Below are positions 9,880 through 18,893 of a stretch of 64,000 nt of DNA, in pieces; within the stretch, counting starts at the first letter, position 1; each line of letters begins with the position of its first letter. The stretch spans positions 1 through 64,000 of the forward strand of contig NZ_JAUHPV010000004.1 in the NCBI RefSeq assembly GCF_030418315.1, written 5' to 3'. Source of the stretch: Demequina zhanjiangensis. Lineage in GTDB: Bacteria > Actinomycetota > Actinomycetes > Actinomycetales > Demequinaceae. Position numbers and translations under genes: made by a program. The notes under the pieces were generated by a model, which worked only from the letters and a program-made list of their open reading frames with translations, did not search any database and was not told the origin of the DNA.

Positions 9880-10360
9880 GACAGGCACAGACGTCCCCGA
9901 CGAGATCCGCGAGAGCCTCGAGACCGTCGACGGAGCAGTCATGAGCCTCCGACGGTTCGCCTCCAGCGCGCGCCCTGACCAGACCGCCGGAGGCGACAGG
10001 CTCGAGATGTCGACCGTGCTCGTCGTCGACGCCGTCAGCCGTCACGGTGGACGGGCGACCGTGGGCGCCGTCGCCACCGAGCTTCACGTCGTGTCGACCA
10101 CGGCCACGCGATTGGTCGACCGTGCCGAGACCGCGGGCATGGTCACGCGCGAGGCGAGTCCCGACGACGGCAGGCGTGTGGAGGTGCTGCTCACACGTCG
10201 CGGACGCGAGCTCGACGCGCAGGCGCTCGACTTCAGGGTGGAGCGCCTCTCCACGCTTCTGGCCGACTGGGACCCCGCTCGAATCGCACGCTTCGCCGCC
10301 GACCTCGCTCAGTTCGCTGAGGCGGCTGAGGCCCAGCAACGCGAGCGTGGTACGCGCTGA
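9878..10360 (+). CDS. MarR-family transcriptional regulator
   Basis: This 160-residue winged-helix protein fits the MarR family. 'GGRATVGAVATELHVVSTTATRLVDRAE' is the helix-turn-helix (about 55-82), and 'REASPDDGRRVEVLLTRRGREL' is the wing (about 89-110). The ATG at 9878 is chosen because TACTAT lies exactly six bases before it, fitting a leaderless mRNA; GTG 9863 would lie inside the operator. Like most MarR proteins it is probably a ligand-released repressor of itself and of the divergent NmrA-like gene. Confidence 0.87.
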   Translation: MTGTDVPDEIRESLETVDGAVMSLRRFASSARPDQTAGGDRLEMSTVLVVDAVSRHGGRATVGAVATELHVVSTTATRLVDRAETAGMVTREASPDDGRRVEVLLTRRGRELDAQALDFRVERLSTLLADWDPARIARFAADLAQFAEAAEAQQRERGTR

Positions 10361-10381
10361 CAGGCGAGCAGTCCGGCTCGT

Positions 10382-11272
10382 TCACTGCTCCTGCGGATCG
10401 CCCTCGGTCCGGATCTCCACGCGCACGCCTTGCCCGAGCGTCTCGTCCCCGGCGGAGGACATGCCGTCCTCCACTGTCCACGTGCTGGTCGCTGTGATGA
10501 CCGCGGTGACGCCGGTGGTGCTGGCCGAGGCGACGCTCCAGGCGGCGACCTGATCGCGGGTGACGTCGGTGCCGTCGACGGGCGTGAGCGTCACCGAGGT
10601 GTGTGCGCCGGTGCCGGTGACCGCAGCGTCGTACAGGTCGGCGCCGAAGTCGGCTTCAAGCCGCTCCACGAACGCCGACGCGGTTGACGCCTCCGGCATC
10701 GCGATGTCGCACGTCAGCGCGTCGGGGCCGCCGTAGCCGCGCAGCGCGGTCGCCCACAGTCGCGCCTCAGGCTCGTGGTCGGCGTAGGCGAGCGGGAACG
10801 CGCTGCGCTGGACCGTCTGGGCGGCGACGGTGATCTCCATGTCCTCCCAGCCGTCGACCCGCATGAGCGCGGTGTAGAACGCCGTCGCGGAGTACCGGAC
10901 GTTCATGATCTCGGCCTCGCTGCCCCACCCCTGGGAGGGACGCTGCTGGAAGAGCCCGAGAGAGTCCCGATCTCCATAGTCGATGTTGCGGAGGCCTGAC
11001 TCCTGGATGGCGGTGGCGAGCGCGATCGTCGCCGCACGCGCACGCAGGTCGAGCCAGGCGGAGCGCGCCGCGATGATGGCTGCGTTGTCCGCCTGCTCGG
11101 CGGTGAGGCTGTGGCTCTCGCCGCCGACGGTGACGGTGCAGCGCTGCGTGGAGAACCGATCGCTGTGACGGTCCCACCACTGGGGGCCCCACACGATGCC
11201 CGCAGCAGCCACCGCGGCGAACACCAGGAACGCGACGAACCGTGCCCCTCGACGGCGGGGGCGTCGCGCCAT
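10382..11272 (-). CDS. Membrane-anchored lysozyme-fold (transglycosylase-like) protein
   Basis: This 296-residue protein has a basic N-terminus ([12 protein letters not shown]) and one membrane helix at about 11-30. A domain follows with 'ATIALATAIQESGLRNIDYGDRDSLGLFQQRPSQGWG' split over about 85-122. The Glu of IQESG and the SLGLFQQRPS motif resemble the catalytic region of lysozyme-like transglycosylases; the rest is too divergent to assign. In actinobacteria this family is often called 'heavy metal transporter' without basis. It overlaps the dapD stop by one base (TGATG), so it is translationally coupled to dapD. A role in wall turnover is an inference. Confidence 0.72.
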   Translation of the reverse strand: MARRPRRRGARFVAFLVFAAVAAAGIVWGPQWWDRHSDRFSTQRCTVTVGGESHSLTAEQADNAAIIAARSAWLDLRARAATIALATAIQESGLRNIDYGDRDSLGLFQQRPSQGWGSEAEIMNVRYSATAFYTALMRVDGWEDMEITVAAQTVQRSAFPLAYADHEPEARLWATALRGYGGPDALTCDIAMPEASTASAFVERLEADFGADLYDAAVTGTGAHTSVTLTPVDGTDVTRDQVAAWSVASASTTGVTAVITATSTWTVEDGMSSAGDETLGQGVRVEIRTEGDPQEQ

Positions 11273-12219
11273 CAGTTGGCGTGCAGCGCTGCGTTGAGCT
11301 CGATGCCCTTGCCCTGGCGCTGGACCACCTCGAGCGCGCCGGAGAGGGAGTTCCGGCGGAAGAGGAGGCCGTGCTGGCCCGCGAGGTCGCGCGCCTTGAC
11401 CGTGACAGGGTTGCCGTCGTCGTCGGTCTGCCCGACGAGGAGGACCTTGGAGCCGGCGGTGACGTACAGCCCCGCCTCGACGATGCAGTCGTCGCCGAGC
11501 GGGATGCCCAGGCCGGAGTTGGCGCCGAGCAGCGAGCGCTCGCCGATCGAGATGACGTGCTTGCCGCCTCCGGACAGGGTGCCCATGATGGAGGCACCGC
11601 CGCCCACGTCGGAGCCGTTGCCGACCACGACGCCCGCGGAGATGCGACCCTCGACCATGCTGACGCCCAGGGTGCCCGCGTTGAAGTTGACGAAGCCCTC
11701 GTGCATGATCGTCGTCCCCTCGGCCAGGTGGGCGCCCAGGCGGACCCGGTCGGCGTCGGCGATGCGCACGCCGGAGGGGACCACGTAGTCGACCATGCGG
11801 GGGAACTTGTCCACGGCGAAGACCGTGAGGTGCTTGCCGAAGGCGCGCATGCGGGTGCGCACGGCCTCGAAGCCTTCGACCGCGCACGGCCCCTCGGAAG
11901 TCCACACCACGTTGGTAAGAACGCCGAAGACCCCGTCAAGGTTCACGCCGTGCGGCTGGACCAGGCGGTGGGACAGGAGGTGGAGGCGCAGGTAGGCATC
12001 CGGGACGTCGGCGGGGGCGGCGTCAAGGTCGATCTGCGTGAACACGACCTCGACGCTCACGGCGCGCAGATCGTCGGTGCGCTCGGCGGCCTTCAGCTGC
12101 TCGGGAGCGCGGTGCTTCTCGGGCGCCTCACCCAGGACGGGGGAGGGGTACCAGGTGTCCAGCACCGTCCCGGTGGCGTCGATCGTGGCGAGTCCGTATG
12201 CGTAGGCCGTGCGAGTCAT
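11272..12219 (-). CDS. dapD: Tetrahydrodipicolinate N-succinyltransferase
   Basis: This 315-residue enzyme makes N-succinyl-2-amino-6-ketopimelate, the step before DapC. The C-terminal half carries left-handed beta-helix hexapeptide repeats ('[19 protein letters not shown]', '[18 protein letters not shown]'), and '[13 protein letters not shown]' is characteristic of the actinobacterial DapD group. The frame is open far upstream, but [14 protein letters not shown] at ATG 12219 is the natural N-terminus. TACCCT lies seven bases before it. It is divergent from dapE, as in M. tuberculosis. Confidence 0.94.
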   Translation of the reverse strand: MTRTAYAYGLATIDATGTVLDTWYPSPVLGEAPEKHRAPEQLKAAERTDDLRAVSVEVVFTQIDLDAAPADVPDAYLRLHLLSHRLVQPHGVNLDGVFGVLTNVVWTSEGPCAVEGFEAVRTRMRAFGKHLTVFAVDKFPRMVDYVVPSGVRIADADRVRLGAHLAEGTTIMHEGFVNFNAGTLGVSMVEGRISAGVVVGNGSDVGGGASIMGTLSGGGKHVISIGERSLLGANSGLGIPLGDDCIVEAGLYVTAGSKVLLVGQTDDDGNPVTVKARDLAGQHGLLFRRNSLSGALEVVQRQGKGIELNAALHAN

Positions 12220-12333
12220 GGCCTCAAGGGTAGTTGAGCGTGCGGGGTGGGCTGACGCCTGGCCGGGGTGCGAGGGCCGGGGCACCGACGCCGGGTGGCG
12301 GTCGCCGTCGGGGGCCGCGGCTAGTGTGGCCGT

Positions 12334-13425
12334 ATGACGCTCGACCTGACCGCGCCCGTGGAGGAGCTCGCCAAGGCCCTCATCGACATCCCGTCCGTCT
12401 CGGGCGAGGAGCAGGAGATCGCCGCTCAGGTGGAGTCGGCCCTGCGGGAGCACGCTCACCTGGAGGTCACGCGCCTGGGCAACAGCATCGTCGCCCGGAC
12501 GACGCTGGGGCGTGCGGAGCGCGTCGTGGTCGCCGGGCACCTCGACACGGTGCCCATCAAGGGGAACGTGCCGGGTCGCTGGGACGACGACGGCGCCACC
12601 TTGTGGGGGCGCGGGGCCGTGGACATGAAGGCCGGTGTGGCGGTCCAGCTGTCGCTCGCGGCGGCGCTCACGGAGCCGACGAGGGACGTCACGTGGGTCT
12701 TCTACGACCAGGAGGAGGTGGAGGAGACGCGCAACGGCCTCGGCCGCATCTCTCGCGAGCGCCCCGACCTGCTCGAGGCCGACTTCGCCGTGCTCGGCGA
12801 GCCGACAGGTGGAGTGATCGAGGGCGGCTGCAACGGCACCATCCGGGTGGACGTGGTGCTTCCCGGCAAGGCTGCGCACAGCGCACGCTCCTGGAAGGGC
12901 GTCAACGCGATTCACGCCGCGGCTCCCGTGCTGGCCGCGCTCGCGGACTACGAGGCGGCGACCGTCGAGGTCGATGGACTCTCCTATCGCGAGGGGCTCA
13001 ACGCCGTCGGCGTGCGCGGGGGGATCGCGGGCAACGTCGTACCCGACGAGTGCGCCGTGACGGTGAACTACAGGTTCGCTCCGGACAAGACGGCCGACGA
13101 GGCGATCGCGCATGTGTCCGACGTCGTGGCCCGCGGAGGCGTGGGCGAGCACCGCATCGTCGTGACGGACCGCGCGGAGGGCTGCAGGCCTGGACTTGAC
13201 GCGTCACTCGCGCAGTCGTTCACCGCCGCGGTGGCGGCCACCGGGGTGGAGCCGCCGCGCGCCAAGCTCGGGTGGACGGACGTCGCGCGCTTCGGCGCGC
13301 TGGGCATCCCCGCCGTCAACTACGGGCCCGGCGACCCCGAGCTCGCGCACGCCGACGAGGAGCGCTGCCCCGTCAGCCAGATCCGCGACACCCGCGCCGG
13401 GCTGGAGGCCTGGCTGACATCCTGA
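12334..13425 (+). CDS. dapE: Succinyl-diaminopimelate desuccinylase
   Basis: This 363-residue M20-family metallohydrolase releases succinate from N-succinyl-LL-DAP, giving LL-diaminopimelate for lysine and the cell wall. Zinc-site motifs are '[11 protein letters not shown]' (about 65-75), '[10 protein letters not shown]' (about 93-102) and 'YDQEEVEE' with its catalytic Glu pair (about 127-134). The dimerisation domain follows near 170-280. TAGTGT lies exactly six bases before the ATG, which indicates a leaderless transcript. With dapC and dapD, three succinylase-branch genes lie within 8 kb. Confidence 0.95.
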   Translation: MTLDLTAPVEELAKALIDIPSVSGEEQEIAAQVESALREHAHLEVTRLGNSIVARTTLGRAERVVVAGHLDTVPIKGNVPGRWDDDGATLWGRGAVDMKAGVAVQLSLAAALTEPTRDVTWVFYDQEEVEETRNGLGRISRERPDLLEADFAVLGEPTGGVIEGGCNGTIRVDVVLPGKAAHSARSWKGVNAIHAAAPVLAALADYEAATVEVDGLSYREGLNAVGVRGGIAGNVVPDECAVTVNYRFAPDKTADEAIAHVSDVVARGGVGEHRIVVTDRAEGCRPGLDASLAQSFTAAVAATGVEPPRAKLGWTDVARFGALGIPAVNYGPGDPELAHADEERCPVSQIRDTRAGLEAWLTS

Positions 13426-13474
13426 GACCACGCACCACCCGATCCCGCCGCATCGGCGGACCACTGGAGGGACC

Positions 13475-14206
13475 GTGACCGAATACCGCAAGGGACCCGT
13501 GCTGCTGCGCGGACCGAATGTGCCCGACTCGTCCACCTCGGGACGCCTGCTCGGGGAGCAGGACACCCCCGACTGGCTCCACGAGGACCCGTGGCGCGTG
13601 CTGAGGATCCAGTCCGAGTTCGTGGAGGGCTTCGGCGCGCTCGCGGAGCTGGGGCCGGCCATCACGGTGTTCGGATCCGCGCGCTCGCACGTGGACGCGC
13701 ACGACTATGCGCAGGGCGTCGCGATCGGCGAGATGCTCGCCAAGCGCGGCTACGCGACCATCACGGGCGGCGGCCCCGGCATCATGGAGGCCGCCAACAA
13801 GGGGGCGCACGAGGCGGGTGGGGTCTCGGTGGGCCTCGGCATCGAGCTGCCGAACGAGCAGGGCGTCAACGAGTACGTGAACCTGGGCATCAACTTCAGG
13901 TACTTCTTCGCCCGCAAGACGATGTTCGTGAAGTACGCCCAGGGCTTCATCGCCCTGCCCGGCGGCTTCGGGACCATGGACGAGCTGTTCGAGGCGCTCA
14001 CGCTCGTGCAGACGCGGACCATTCAGCGATTCCCCATCGCGCTCGTCGGAACCGCCTACTGGGGAGGCCTCATCGCCTGGCTCGAGGAGAGCATGGCTGC
14101 GGACGGCAAGATCGCCGCATCAGACCTGGACCTCGTCATGGTCACCGACGACCCCGCCGAGGCCGTGAACCACGTCACCACCGACCTGGCCGTCGCCGTC
14201 GACTGA
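13475..14206 (+). CDS. LOG-family Rossmann protein (TIGR00730; nucleotide phosphoribohydrolase)
   Basis: This 243-residue protein carries the LOG hallmarks 'ITGGGPGIMEAANKGAHEAGG' (split near 92-112) and 'PGGFGTMDELFE' (about 162-173). LOG enzymes cleave nucleoside 5'-monophosphates, such as cytokinin ribotides, into base and ribose 5-phosphate. The bacterial substrate is often unknown. It starts at a GTG with GGAGGG upstream, 49 bases after dapE, and may be co-transcribed with it. The dapE-LOG-DUF3117-sigE order is also found in M. tuberculosis (recalled). Confidence 0.9.
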   Translation: MTEYRKGPVLLRGPNVPDSSTSGRLLGEQDTPDWLHEDPWRVLRIQSEFVEGFGALAELGPAITVFGSARSHVDAHDYAQGVAIGEMLAKRGYATITGGGPGIMEAANKGAHEAGGVSVGLGIELPNEQGVNEYVNLGINFRYFFARKTMFVKYAQGFIALPGGFGTMDELFEALTLVQTRTIQRFPIALVGTAYWGGLIAWLEESMAADGKIAASDLDLVMVTDDPAEAVNHVTTDLAVAVD

Positions 14207-14237
14207 CGATTGCCGACGTCGTGCGGCGGCGCGGGAT

Positions 14238-14267
14238 TTGGGGCGTGTCATCGCGTCCGCGTAGAAT
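14238..14267 (+). promoter_or_regulatory. Promoter of the DUF3117 gene
   Basis: TTGGGG at 14238-14243 and TAGAAT at 14262-14267 are separated by 18 bases and resemble a housekeeping-sigma promoter. It would give a leader of roughly 45 bases before the ATG at 14320. Confidence 0.5.
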
Positions 14268-14319
14268 GCTCTGAGCGTCGCACGCCGTGTGACCGCAGGA
14301 TCTCAAGGAGTGGCAGACG

Positions 14320-14487
14320 ATGGCCGCAATGAAGCCTCGTACCGGTGACGGCCCTATGGAGGTCGTGAAGGAGGGCCGCAGCTACGTGCTGCGCATGCCC
14401 CTCGAGGGTGGCGGTCGCCTCGTCGTGGAGATCAACGCTGATGAGGTCAAGGAGCTCGGCGACGCGCTCCAGTCCGCTCTGCAGTAG
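14320..14487 (+). CDS. DUF3117 small protein (55 aa)
   Basis: This 55-residue protein reads MAAMKPRTGDGPMEVVKEG and later 'GGRLVVEINADEVKELGDAL'. It matches the short, very conserved DUF3117 proteins of actinobacteria (Rv1211 neighbourhood), whose function is unknown. AAGGAG lies 9 bases before the ATG and a good promoter lies upstream. A hairpin terminator follows. Confidence 0.88.
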   Translation: MAAMKPRTGDGPMEVVKEGRSYVLRMPLEGGGRLVVEINADEVKELGDALQSALQ

Positions 14488-14501
14488 CGAGCCACACCTG
14501 A

Positions 14502-14525
14502 CGCGGTCCGCTCTCGCGGGCCGCG
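14502..14525. terminator. Hairpin between convergent DUF3117 and O-methyltransferase genes
   Basis: CGCGGTCC and GGGCCGCG pair over 8 bp (one G-T pair) around an 8-base loop. The position between two convergent stops suits a shared terminator. There is no T-tract, as is usual at this GC content. Confidence 0.55.
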
Positions 14526-14531
14526 AGTACT

Positions 14532-15173
14532 CTAGGCGCCGTCGGCGTCCTTGAGCGCGACGAGCAGGCCGTCTCCGGCGGTCAGCAGCACCGGCGTCAG
14601 ACTCTCGTTCTCGCGCACCGCCTTGAGGGTCATGCGCACGGCGGTCGTCTCCTCGTCGCGCTGTGCGGGATCGGCCACGCGGCCGTGCCAGAGCGCGTTG
14701 TCGATCACGACCATGCCCCCCACGCGCAGCAACCTCAGCGCGTGCTCCAGGTACATCGGGTACTCGACCTTGCGCGCATCGATGAGCACCATGTCGTAGC
14801 CGCCGTCCGTGAGTCGGGGAAGAACCTCGAGCGCGCGGCCGGTGATCATGCGGGCCCGCTCCGGGGGGAAGCCCGCGGCGGTCAGGGTGCGCCGAGCGGC
14901 CTTGTGATGCTCGGCCTCACGGTCGATCGTCGTCAGCACGCCGTGAGCGTCCATGCCGCGCAGCAGGTACACCGACGAGACGCCGGCTCCCGTGCCGATC
15001 TCGACGACGTTGCGGGCGCCCAGCGCGCGGGCGAGCACCTGCAAAGCGCGGCCTGCGGCGGGCAGCACAGGGACGCATCCCAGCTCGTCTGCGGTGTCGC
15101 GCGCAGCGAGCACCACCCTGTCCTCCGCCAGGTAGTCCTCGGCATACGCCCAGTTCGCGGCCTCGCTCGTCAT
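14532..15173 (-). CDS. Catechol-type O-methyltransferase (SAM-dependent)
   Basis: This 213-residue class I methyltransferase belongs to the O-methyltransferase family 3 group (Rv1220c-like). The SAM-binding loop is 'VVEIGTGAGVSSVYLLRGM' (about 55-73). The metal and catalytic acidic region is 'YDMVLIDARKVEYPMYLEHALRLL' (split near 122-145), followed by 'GGMVVIDNALWHG'. The natural acceptor is unknown. ATG 15173 is chosen over GTG 15191 because GGAGGAGG lies directly upstream. It is divergent from sigE. Confidence 0.88.
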   Translation of the reverse strand: MTSEAANWAYAEDYLAEDRVVLAARDTADELGCVPVLPAAGRALQVLARALGARNVVEIGTGAGVSSVYLLRGMDAHGVLTTIDREAEHHKAARRTLTAAGFPPERARMITGRALEVLPRLTDGGYDMVLIDARKVEYPMYLEHALRLLRVGGMVVIDNALWHGRVADPAQRDEETTAVRMTLKAVRENESLTPVLLTAGDGLLVALKDADGA

Positions 15174-15312
15174 CGCACCTCCTCCGGGCATCGTATCGGC
15201 CCAGGTGCCTCAGAGTTGGCGCAGAGTCTCCTCTCGCGCCCCCGCGTGCCGAACCGACATGGGAACATGGACGTAGCAGAGGACGTTCATCAGTCATGAA
15301 GGAGGCGGAGCG

Positions 15313-15903
15313 ATGACCACGGCCACCACCCCTGCCTCGGTCGAGGCGGTGCAGACGCTGCCCTCCGACCTCACGTGGGAGCGCATCGTCGAGGAGCACT
15401 CGGGCAGGGTCTACCGGCTCGCCTACCACCTCACGGGCAACCAGCACGATGCCGAGGACCTGACACAGGACGTGTTCGTCCGCGTCTTCAACTCGCTGTC
15501 GCAGTACAAGCCCGGCACCTTCGAGGGCTGGCTGCACCGCATCACCACCAACCTCTTCCTGGACCGCATGCGCCGCAAGAAGCGCATCCGCTTCGACTTC
15601 ATGGCGGACGACGACTCGGCGGTCCCCACCTCCGACAGCTTCGACCGTCACGAGCGCTCCGGCCAGCCGGAGGACGCCTTCGAGATGGCGAACCTCGGAG
15701 ACGACATCGTCGCCGCGCTCGCGGACCTCCAGCCGGAGTACCGCGCCGCCGTGGTGCTGTCCGACATCGAGGGCCTCTCCTACGAGGAGATCGCCGCGAC
15801 GCTCGGCATCAAGATGGGAACCGTCCGTTCGCGCCTGTCGCGCGCCCGCGCCAAGCTGCGCGAGTCGCTGGCGCATCGAGCACCGGTGCGGAGCGACGGA
15901 TGA
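15313..15903 (+). CDS. sigE: ECF RNA polymerase sigma factor (SigE type)
   Basis: This 196-residue ECF sigma factor has region 2 ('[21 protein letters not shown]', split near 37-57) and region 4 ('[26 protein letters not shown]', about 155-180). Family knowledge and gene order (anti-sigma, htrA and tatB downstream) identify it with the envelope-stress factor SigE of mycobacteria. GGAGG precedes the ATG. The stop overlaps the anti-sigma start by ATGA, which helps keep the two proteins at balanced levels. Confidence 0.93.
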   Translation: MTTATTPASVEAVQTLPSDLTWERIVEEHSGRVYRLAYHLTGNQHDAEDLTQDVFVRVFNSLSQYKPGTFEGWLHRITTNLFLDRMRRKKRIRFDFMADDDSAVPTSDSFDRHERSGQPEDAFEMANLGDDIVAALADLQPEYRAAVVLSDIEGLSYEEIAATLGIKMGTVRSRLSRARAKLRESLAHRAPVRSDG

Positions 15904-16748
15904 CGGGACGGCACCTCGGGCGATCGGTCCACGATCTCCTCGACGGTCGCCTCGATCGCCAGGCCACGGCCCAGGCGATGAGCCACCTCGCGGAATGCGA
16001 GGAGTGCAGCAACCGGTACGAGGAGCTCAGGCAGGCGCGTGAGCGTCTCACGAGCTCCCCTGCCGGCATCGACATGTCCTTCGCCCAGCAGCTGCTCGAC
16101 CGTGAACGCATGGCCGAGATCGCTGCGCAGGAGGACCCCCATCACGCTCGCGCAGTGAGGCCGCCTGACCGCAGGCCCGCGCTGCTCGTGCTCGGAGCCC
16201 TGGTCATGCTCGTCGGCGGAGTCGGCGCCGCGTACGTGGCCGGGGCGCCTCAGGCCGTCTCCATCGAGGCCGCCTCGCCCGGAACCGGCGGGACGGCGAC
16301 GACGGTGAGCTACGCCGGATCGCAGGAGGATCAGGAGGAGGAACTGCTCTCCTCCTGGCTCGACCCCTTCCAGGAGGACTCGTCGCTGACGCGCGTCGAC
16401 GTCTCCGAGGTGTCGACCCCTGACGGTGCGGAAGGCCTGATCCTGACGCTCGTCGCAGGCACGGACTCGGTGCTCGTCACGGAGCAGCAGGGGCGTCTCG
16501 CCTCCGGCTGGTCCGAGCTCCCGACCGTGTCCCTCGATGACGTCACCCTCTTCGTGATCCACGGATCGCCGACCACGCTCGTGTGGGAGTCAGGCGGCTT
16601 CGTGCTCACGGCGTCCTGCGGCGCGTGTGAGGTGTCCACCCTCATCGACGTCGCGGCGGCGTTCCCGGTGGACGGTGAGCCAGGGCTCGTCGACCGGATC
16701 TCTGCAGGCCTTGGTGAACTCGCCGATGCGGTCGTCGGCTCCGACTGA
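15900..16748 (+). CDS. Zinc-finger anti-sigma factor with extracytoplasmic domain (RseA-like)
   Basis: This 282-residue protein carries the ZAS motif '[15 protein letters not shown]' (H-x3-C-x2-C, about 30-44) that grips ECF sigma factors. A membrane helix follows at about 97-117 ('[21 protein letters not shown]'), then a roughly 165-residue outer domain. It is predicted to hold SigE at the membrane until stress. The outer domain is larger than in mycobacterial RseA (about 150 aa in total, recalled), suggesting a different sensory input. 'SCGACE' near the end could form a disulfide or a second metal site. Confidence 0.88.
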   Translation: MTGRHLGRSVHDLLDGRLDRQATAQAMSHLAECEECSNRYEELRQARERLTSSPAGIDMSFAQQLLDRERMAEIAAQEDPHHARAVRPPDRRPALLVLGALVMLVGGVGAAYVAGAPQAVSIEAASPGTGGTATTVSYAGSQEDQEEELLSSWLDPFQEDSSLTRVDVSEVSTPDGAEGLILTLVAGTDSVLVTEQQGRLASGWSELPTVSLDDVTLFVIHGSPTTLVWESGGFVLTASCGACEVSTLIDVAAAFPVDGEPGLVDRISAGLGELADAVVGSD

Positions 16749-16765
16749 GAGTGGACTGAATCCCC

Positions 16766-18397
16766 ATGAACGACCCCCAGAAGCCCGAGTCCGGCGCGCC
16801 CTCGGAGGGCACGACGCCGAACCCTTCCACGCCCGAGGCGACCACGCCGGAGACGCCCGCGCCTGCGCCCGCGCAGGACGCTGCCCCGACTCCGACCTCA
16901 CCGTTCGCGTCCCCGGACCCGGCCGGGGCCCAGCGCCCCGCGAGTCCTGAGTCGCAGGCGGCCGCTGCACCGACGGCCGGCAATGTGCCGACATCCGACG
17001 CTGTGCCGACCGCGCAGGACGCGACTGCCGAGGTGCCCGCGCAGGCCGCGCCCCACACCCCGTTCGCGCCGTACGCGCCGGAGGCATCGGCCGCCCCGTA
17101 CGCGGCGTCCGCCCCCCAGGCCGCTCCCTCTCCGTATGCGCCGCCCGGCCCGCAGGTTGCGGCAGCGCCGTATGCCGCCTCCGCCCCGGCGCCTGCTCCC
17201 GAGAACGGCACCACCGGCACCACGACCGTGGCTCCCGCACCCGTCGGCCGTCTGCGTGGACGCGTCGTCGCGGCCATCGCCGCCGGTGCGCTGATCCTCG
17301 GTGGCGCCGCCGGCTACGGCGGTGCCGCGCTCTACAACTCGACGAACGGCGACTCGTCCGTCGCCTCAACCCTCCCCTCCTCGGCGGAGGGGTCCACCAC
17401 GTCGACGAGCAACACCGTGTCGAGCGACATCGATGTGGTCTCGATCGCTGCAGCGGTCACCGACTCCGTCGTGGTGCTCGAGGTGGTGCGCAACGGGCAG
17501 GTCGTCTCCACCGGCTCCGGCTTCTTCATCCGTGAGGACGGCTACATCCTCACGAACGCGCACGTCGTCGCCGATGCAGGAGGCACCGTGACCGTCGTGA
17601 AGTCGGATGGCTCGGAGACCGAAGGCACCGTCGTCGGCTCCTCCACCGAGTACGACCTTGCGGTGGTCCACATCGACGAGACGGGTCTCACCCCGCTCGT
17701 CCTCGCCGACTCGGACGACGTGGTCGTCGGGGAGGGCGTCGTCGCCATCGGCTCGCCGCTCGGCCTCGAGTCGACCGTCACGACCGGCATCGTCTCGGCG
17801 CTGCACCGTCCCGTCACGACCGCCGACTCGTCGTCGACCGCGTTCGTGGACGCGATCCAGACCGATGCCGCGATCAACCCCGGCAACTCGGGTGGCCCGC
17901 TGCTGAACGCCGACGGCGAGGTCATCGGCATCAACTCGGCCATCGCCACGCTGTCCACCACCACCGACTCGACCGGCTCGATCGGCCTCGGCTTCGCGAT
18001 CACGTCCAACCAGGCGCGCCGCACCGCGGAGGAGATCATCGCCACGGGCGTCGCCACGTACCCGGTGATCGGCGTCATGCTCGACAGCAGCTACACGGGC
18101 CGCGGCGTGCAGGTCGTCGACAGCGCCGAGGGAGTCGTCGCAGGAGGCCCCGCGGACCAGGCGGGCATCCAGCCCGGCGACGTCATCACCGCGATCGACG
18201 GGCGCCCCGTCACGCAGTCGGACGAGCTCGTCGTGGCGATCCGCGCGAAGGCTCCCGGCGACGACGTGACGCTCACGATCCAGAGCGGCGACTCGAGCGA
18301 GGACGTCGTCGTGACGCTCTCGTCCAACAGCGACGTCGTGTTCTCGGACCAGTCCGAGGGTGACGAGAACCCGCTTCCCACCCCCGGCGACGAGTAG
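16766..18397 (+). CDS. htrA: HtrA/DegP-like membrane-anchored serine protease with PDZ domain
   Basis: This 543-residue protein has a Pro/Ala-rich cytoplasmic tail (1-155), a membrane helix near 160-185, a trypsin-like protease domain (about 225-420) and one PDZ domain (about 435-525). The catalytic triad is visible: His in 'TNAHVVADAGG', Asp in 'YDLAVVHID' and Ser in 'NPGNSGGPLLN'. It would degrade or refold damaged envelope proteins and may feed back on the anti-sigma factor. It starts 18 bases after the anti-sigma gene, within the SigE operon. Confidence 0.94.
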   Translation: MNDPQKPESGAPSEGTTPNPSTPEATTPETPAPAPAQDAAPTPTSPFASPDPAGAQRPASPESQAAAAPTAGNVPTSDAVPTAQDATAEVPAQAAPHTPFAPYAPEASAAPYAASAPQAAPSPYAPPGPQVAAAPYAASAPAPAPENGTTGTTTVAPAPVGRLRGRVVAAIAAGALILGGAAGYGGAALYNSTNGDSSVASTLPSSAEGSTTSTSNTVSSDIDVVSIAAAVTDSVVVLEVVRNGQVVSTGSGFFIREDGYILTNAHVVADAGGTVTVVKSDGSETEGTVVGSSTEYDLAVVHIDETGLTPLVLADSDDVVVGEGVVAIGSPLGLESTVTTGIVSALHRPVTTADSSSTAFVDAIQTDAAINPGNSGGPLLNADGEVIGINSAIATLSTTTDSTGSIGLGFAITSNQARRTAEEIIATGVATYPVIGVMLDSSYTGRGVQVVDSAEGVVAGGPADQAGIQPGDVITAIDGRPVTQSDELVVAIRAKAPGDDVTLTIQSGDSSEDVVVTLSSNSDVVFSDQSEGDENPLPTPGDE

Positions 18398-18425
18398 GGC
18401 TTGCGCGACCGGGCACAATAGGACC

Positions 18426-18773
18426 GTGTTCGACATCAACGGCTCCGAGTTCCTCATCATCATCGTCATCGCGATGATCGTGATCGGACCTCAGCGGCTG
18501 CCCGAGTACGCGAAGCAGCTTCGCGAATGGGTGCGCCGCGGCCGCGACCTCCTGCGACAGGGACAGCAGTCCCTGAAGCAGGAGGTCGGCACCGATGTCG
18601 ACTGGAGCCAGTACGACCCGAGGCAGTACGACCCTCGCCGCATCGTCCGCGAGGCGCTTGCCGAGGAGACCCCGCCGCCGGACACGCGCGAGGTCAACCC
18701 GCGGGTGCCCAGGAAGCGTCACCCGCTCGCCAAGCGCAGCGGCGCGGCGCCGTTCGACCCAGAGTCCACCTGA
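18426..18773 (+). CDS. tatB: Twin-arginine translocase subunit TatB
   Basis: This 115-residue protein has the Tat topology: a membrane helix at about 6-22 ('EFLIIIVIAMIVIGPQRLP') with the GPxRLP turn, then an amphipathic charged helix ('EYAKQLREWVRRGRDLLRQ'). The tail is basic and disordered. It forms the receptor of the Tat export complex. The only visible Tat substrate here is EfeB. CACAAT lies exactly six bases before the GTG start, indicating its own leaderless promoter 3' of htrA. tatA and tatC are not in the window. Confidence 0.9.
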   Translation: MFDINGSEFLIIIVIAMIVIGPQRLPEYAKQLREWVRRGRDLLRQGQQSLKQEVGTDVDWSQYDPRQYDPRRIVREALAEETPPPDTREVNPRVPRKRHPLAKRSGAAPFDPEST

Positions 18774-18854
18774 CCGCCTTCCTGCACGCCCAGGCGGGCG
18801 TCGGCCACGTCCCTGACGCGTGAGCGGTCGGCTGTCAGGGCGCTCGCGGTGGAG

Positions 18855-18887
18855 GGGTTCGAACCCGCGCGTCGGTCCTGACAGAAT
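18855..18887 (+). promoter_or_regulatory. trpS leaderless promoter with a 12-bp palindrome at the -35 region
   Basis: CAGAAT at 18882-18887 lies exactly six bases before the trpS ATG. The perfect palindrome GGGTTCGAACCC at 18855-18866 covers the expected -35 position. It could be an operator, though the palindrome is short. Confidence 0.4.
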
Positions 18888-18893
18888 GGCTGC

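Noticed and set aside
12234-13199. Alternative frame of about 320 aa over dapE
   Set aside because: It is Arg/Gly-rich and overlaps dapE in another frame without any motif.
18851-18870. T-arm-like GGTTCGAACCC suggesting a tRNA gene
   Set aside because: No matching acceptor, D or anticodon arms can be found on either strand, and one side runs into trpS.
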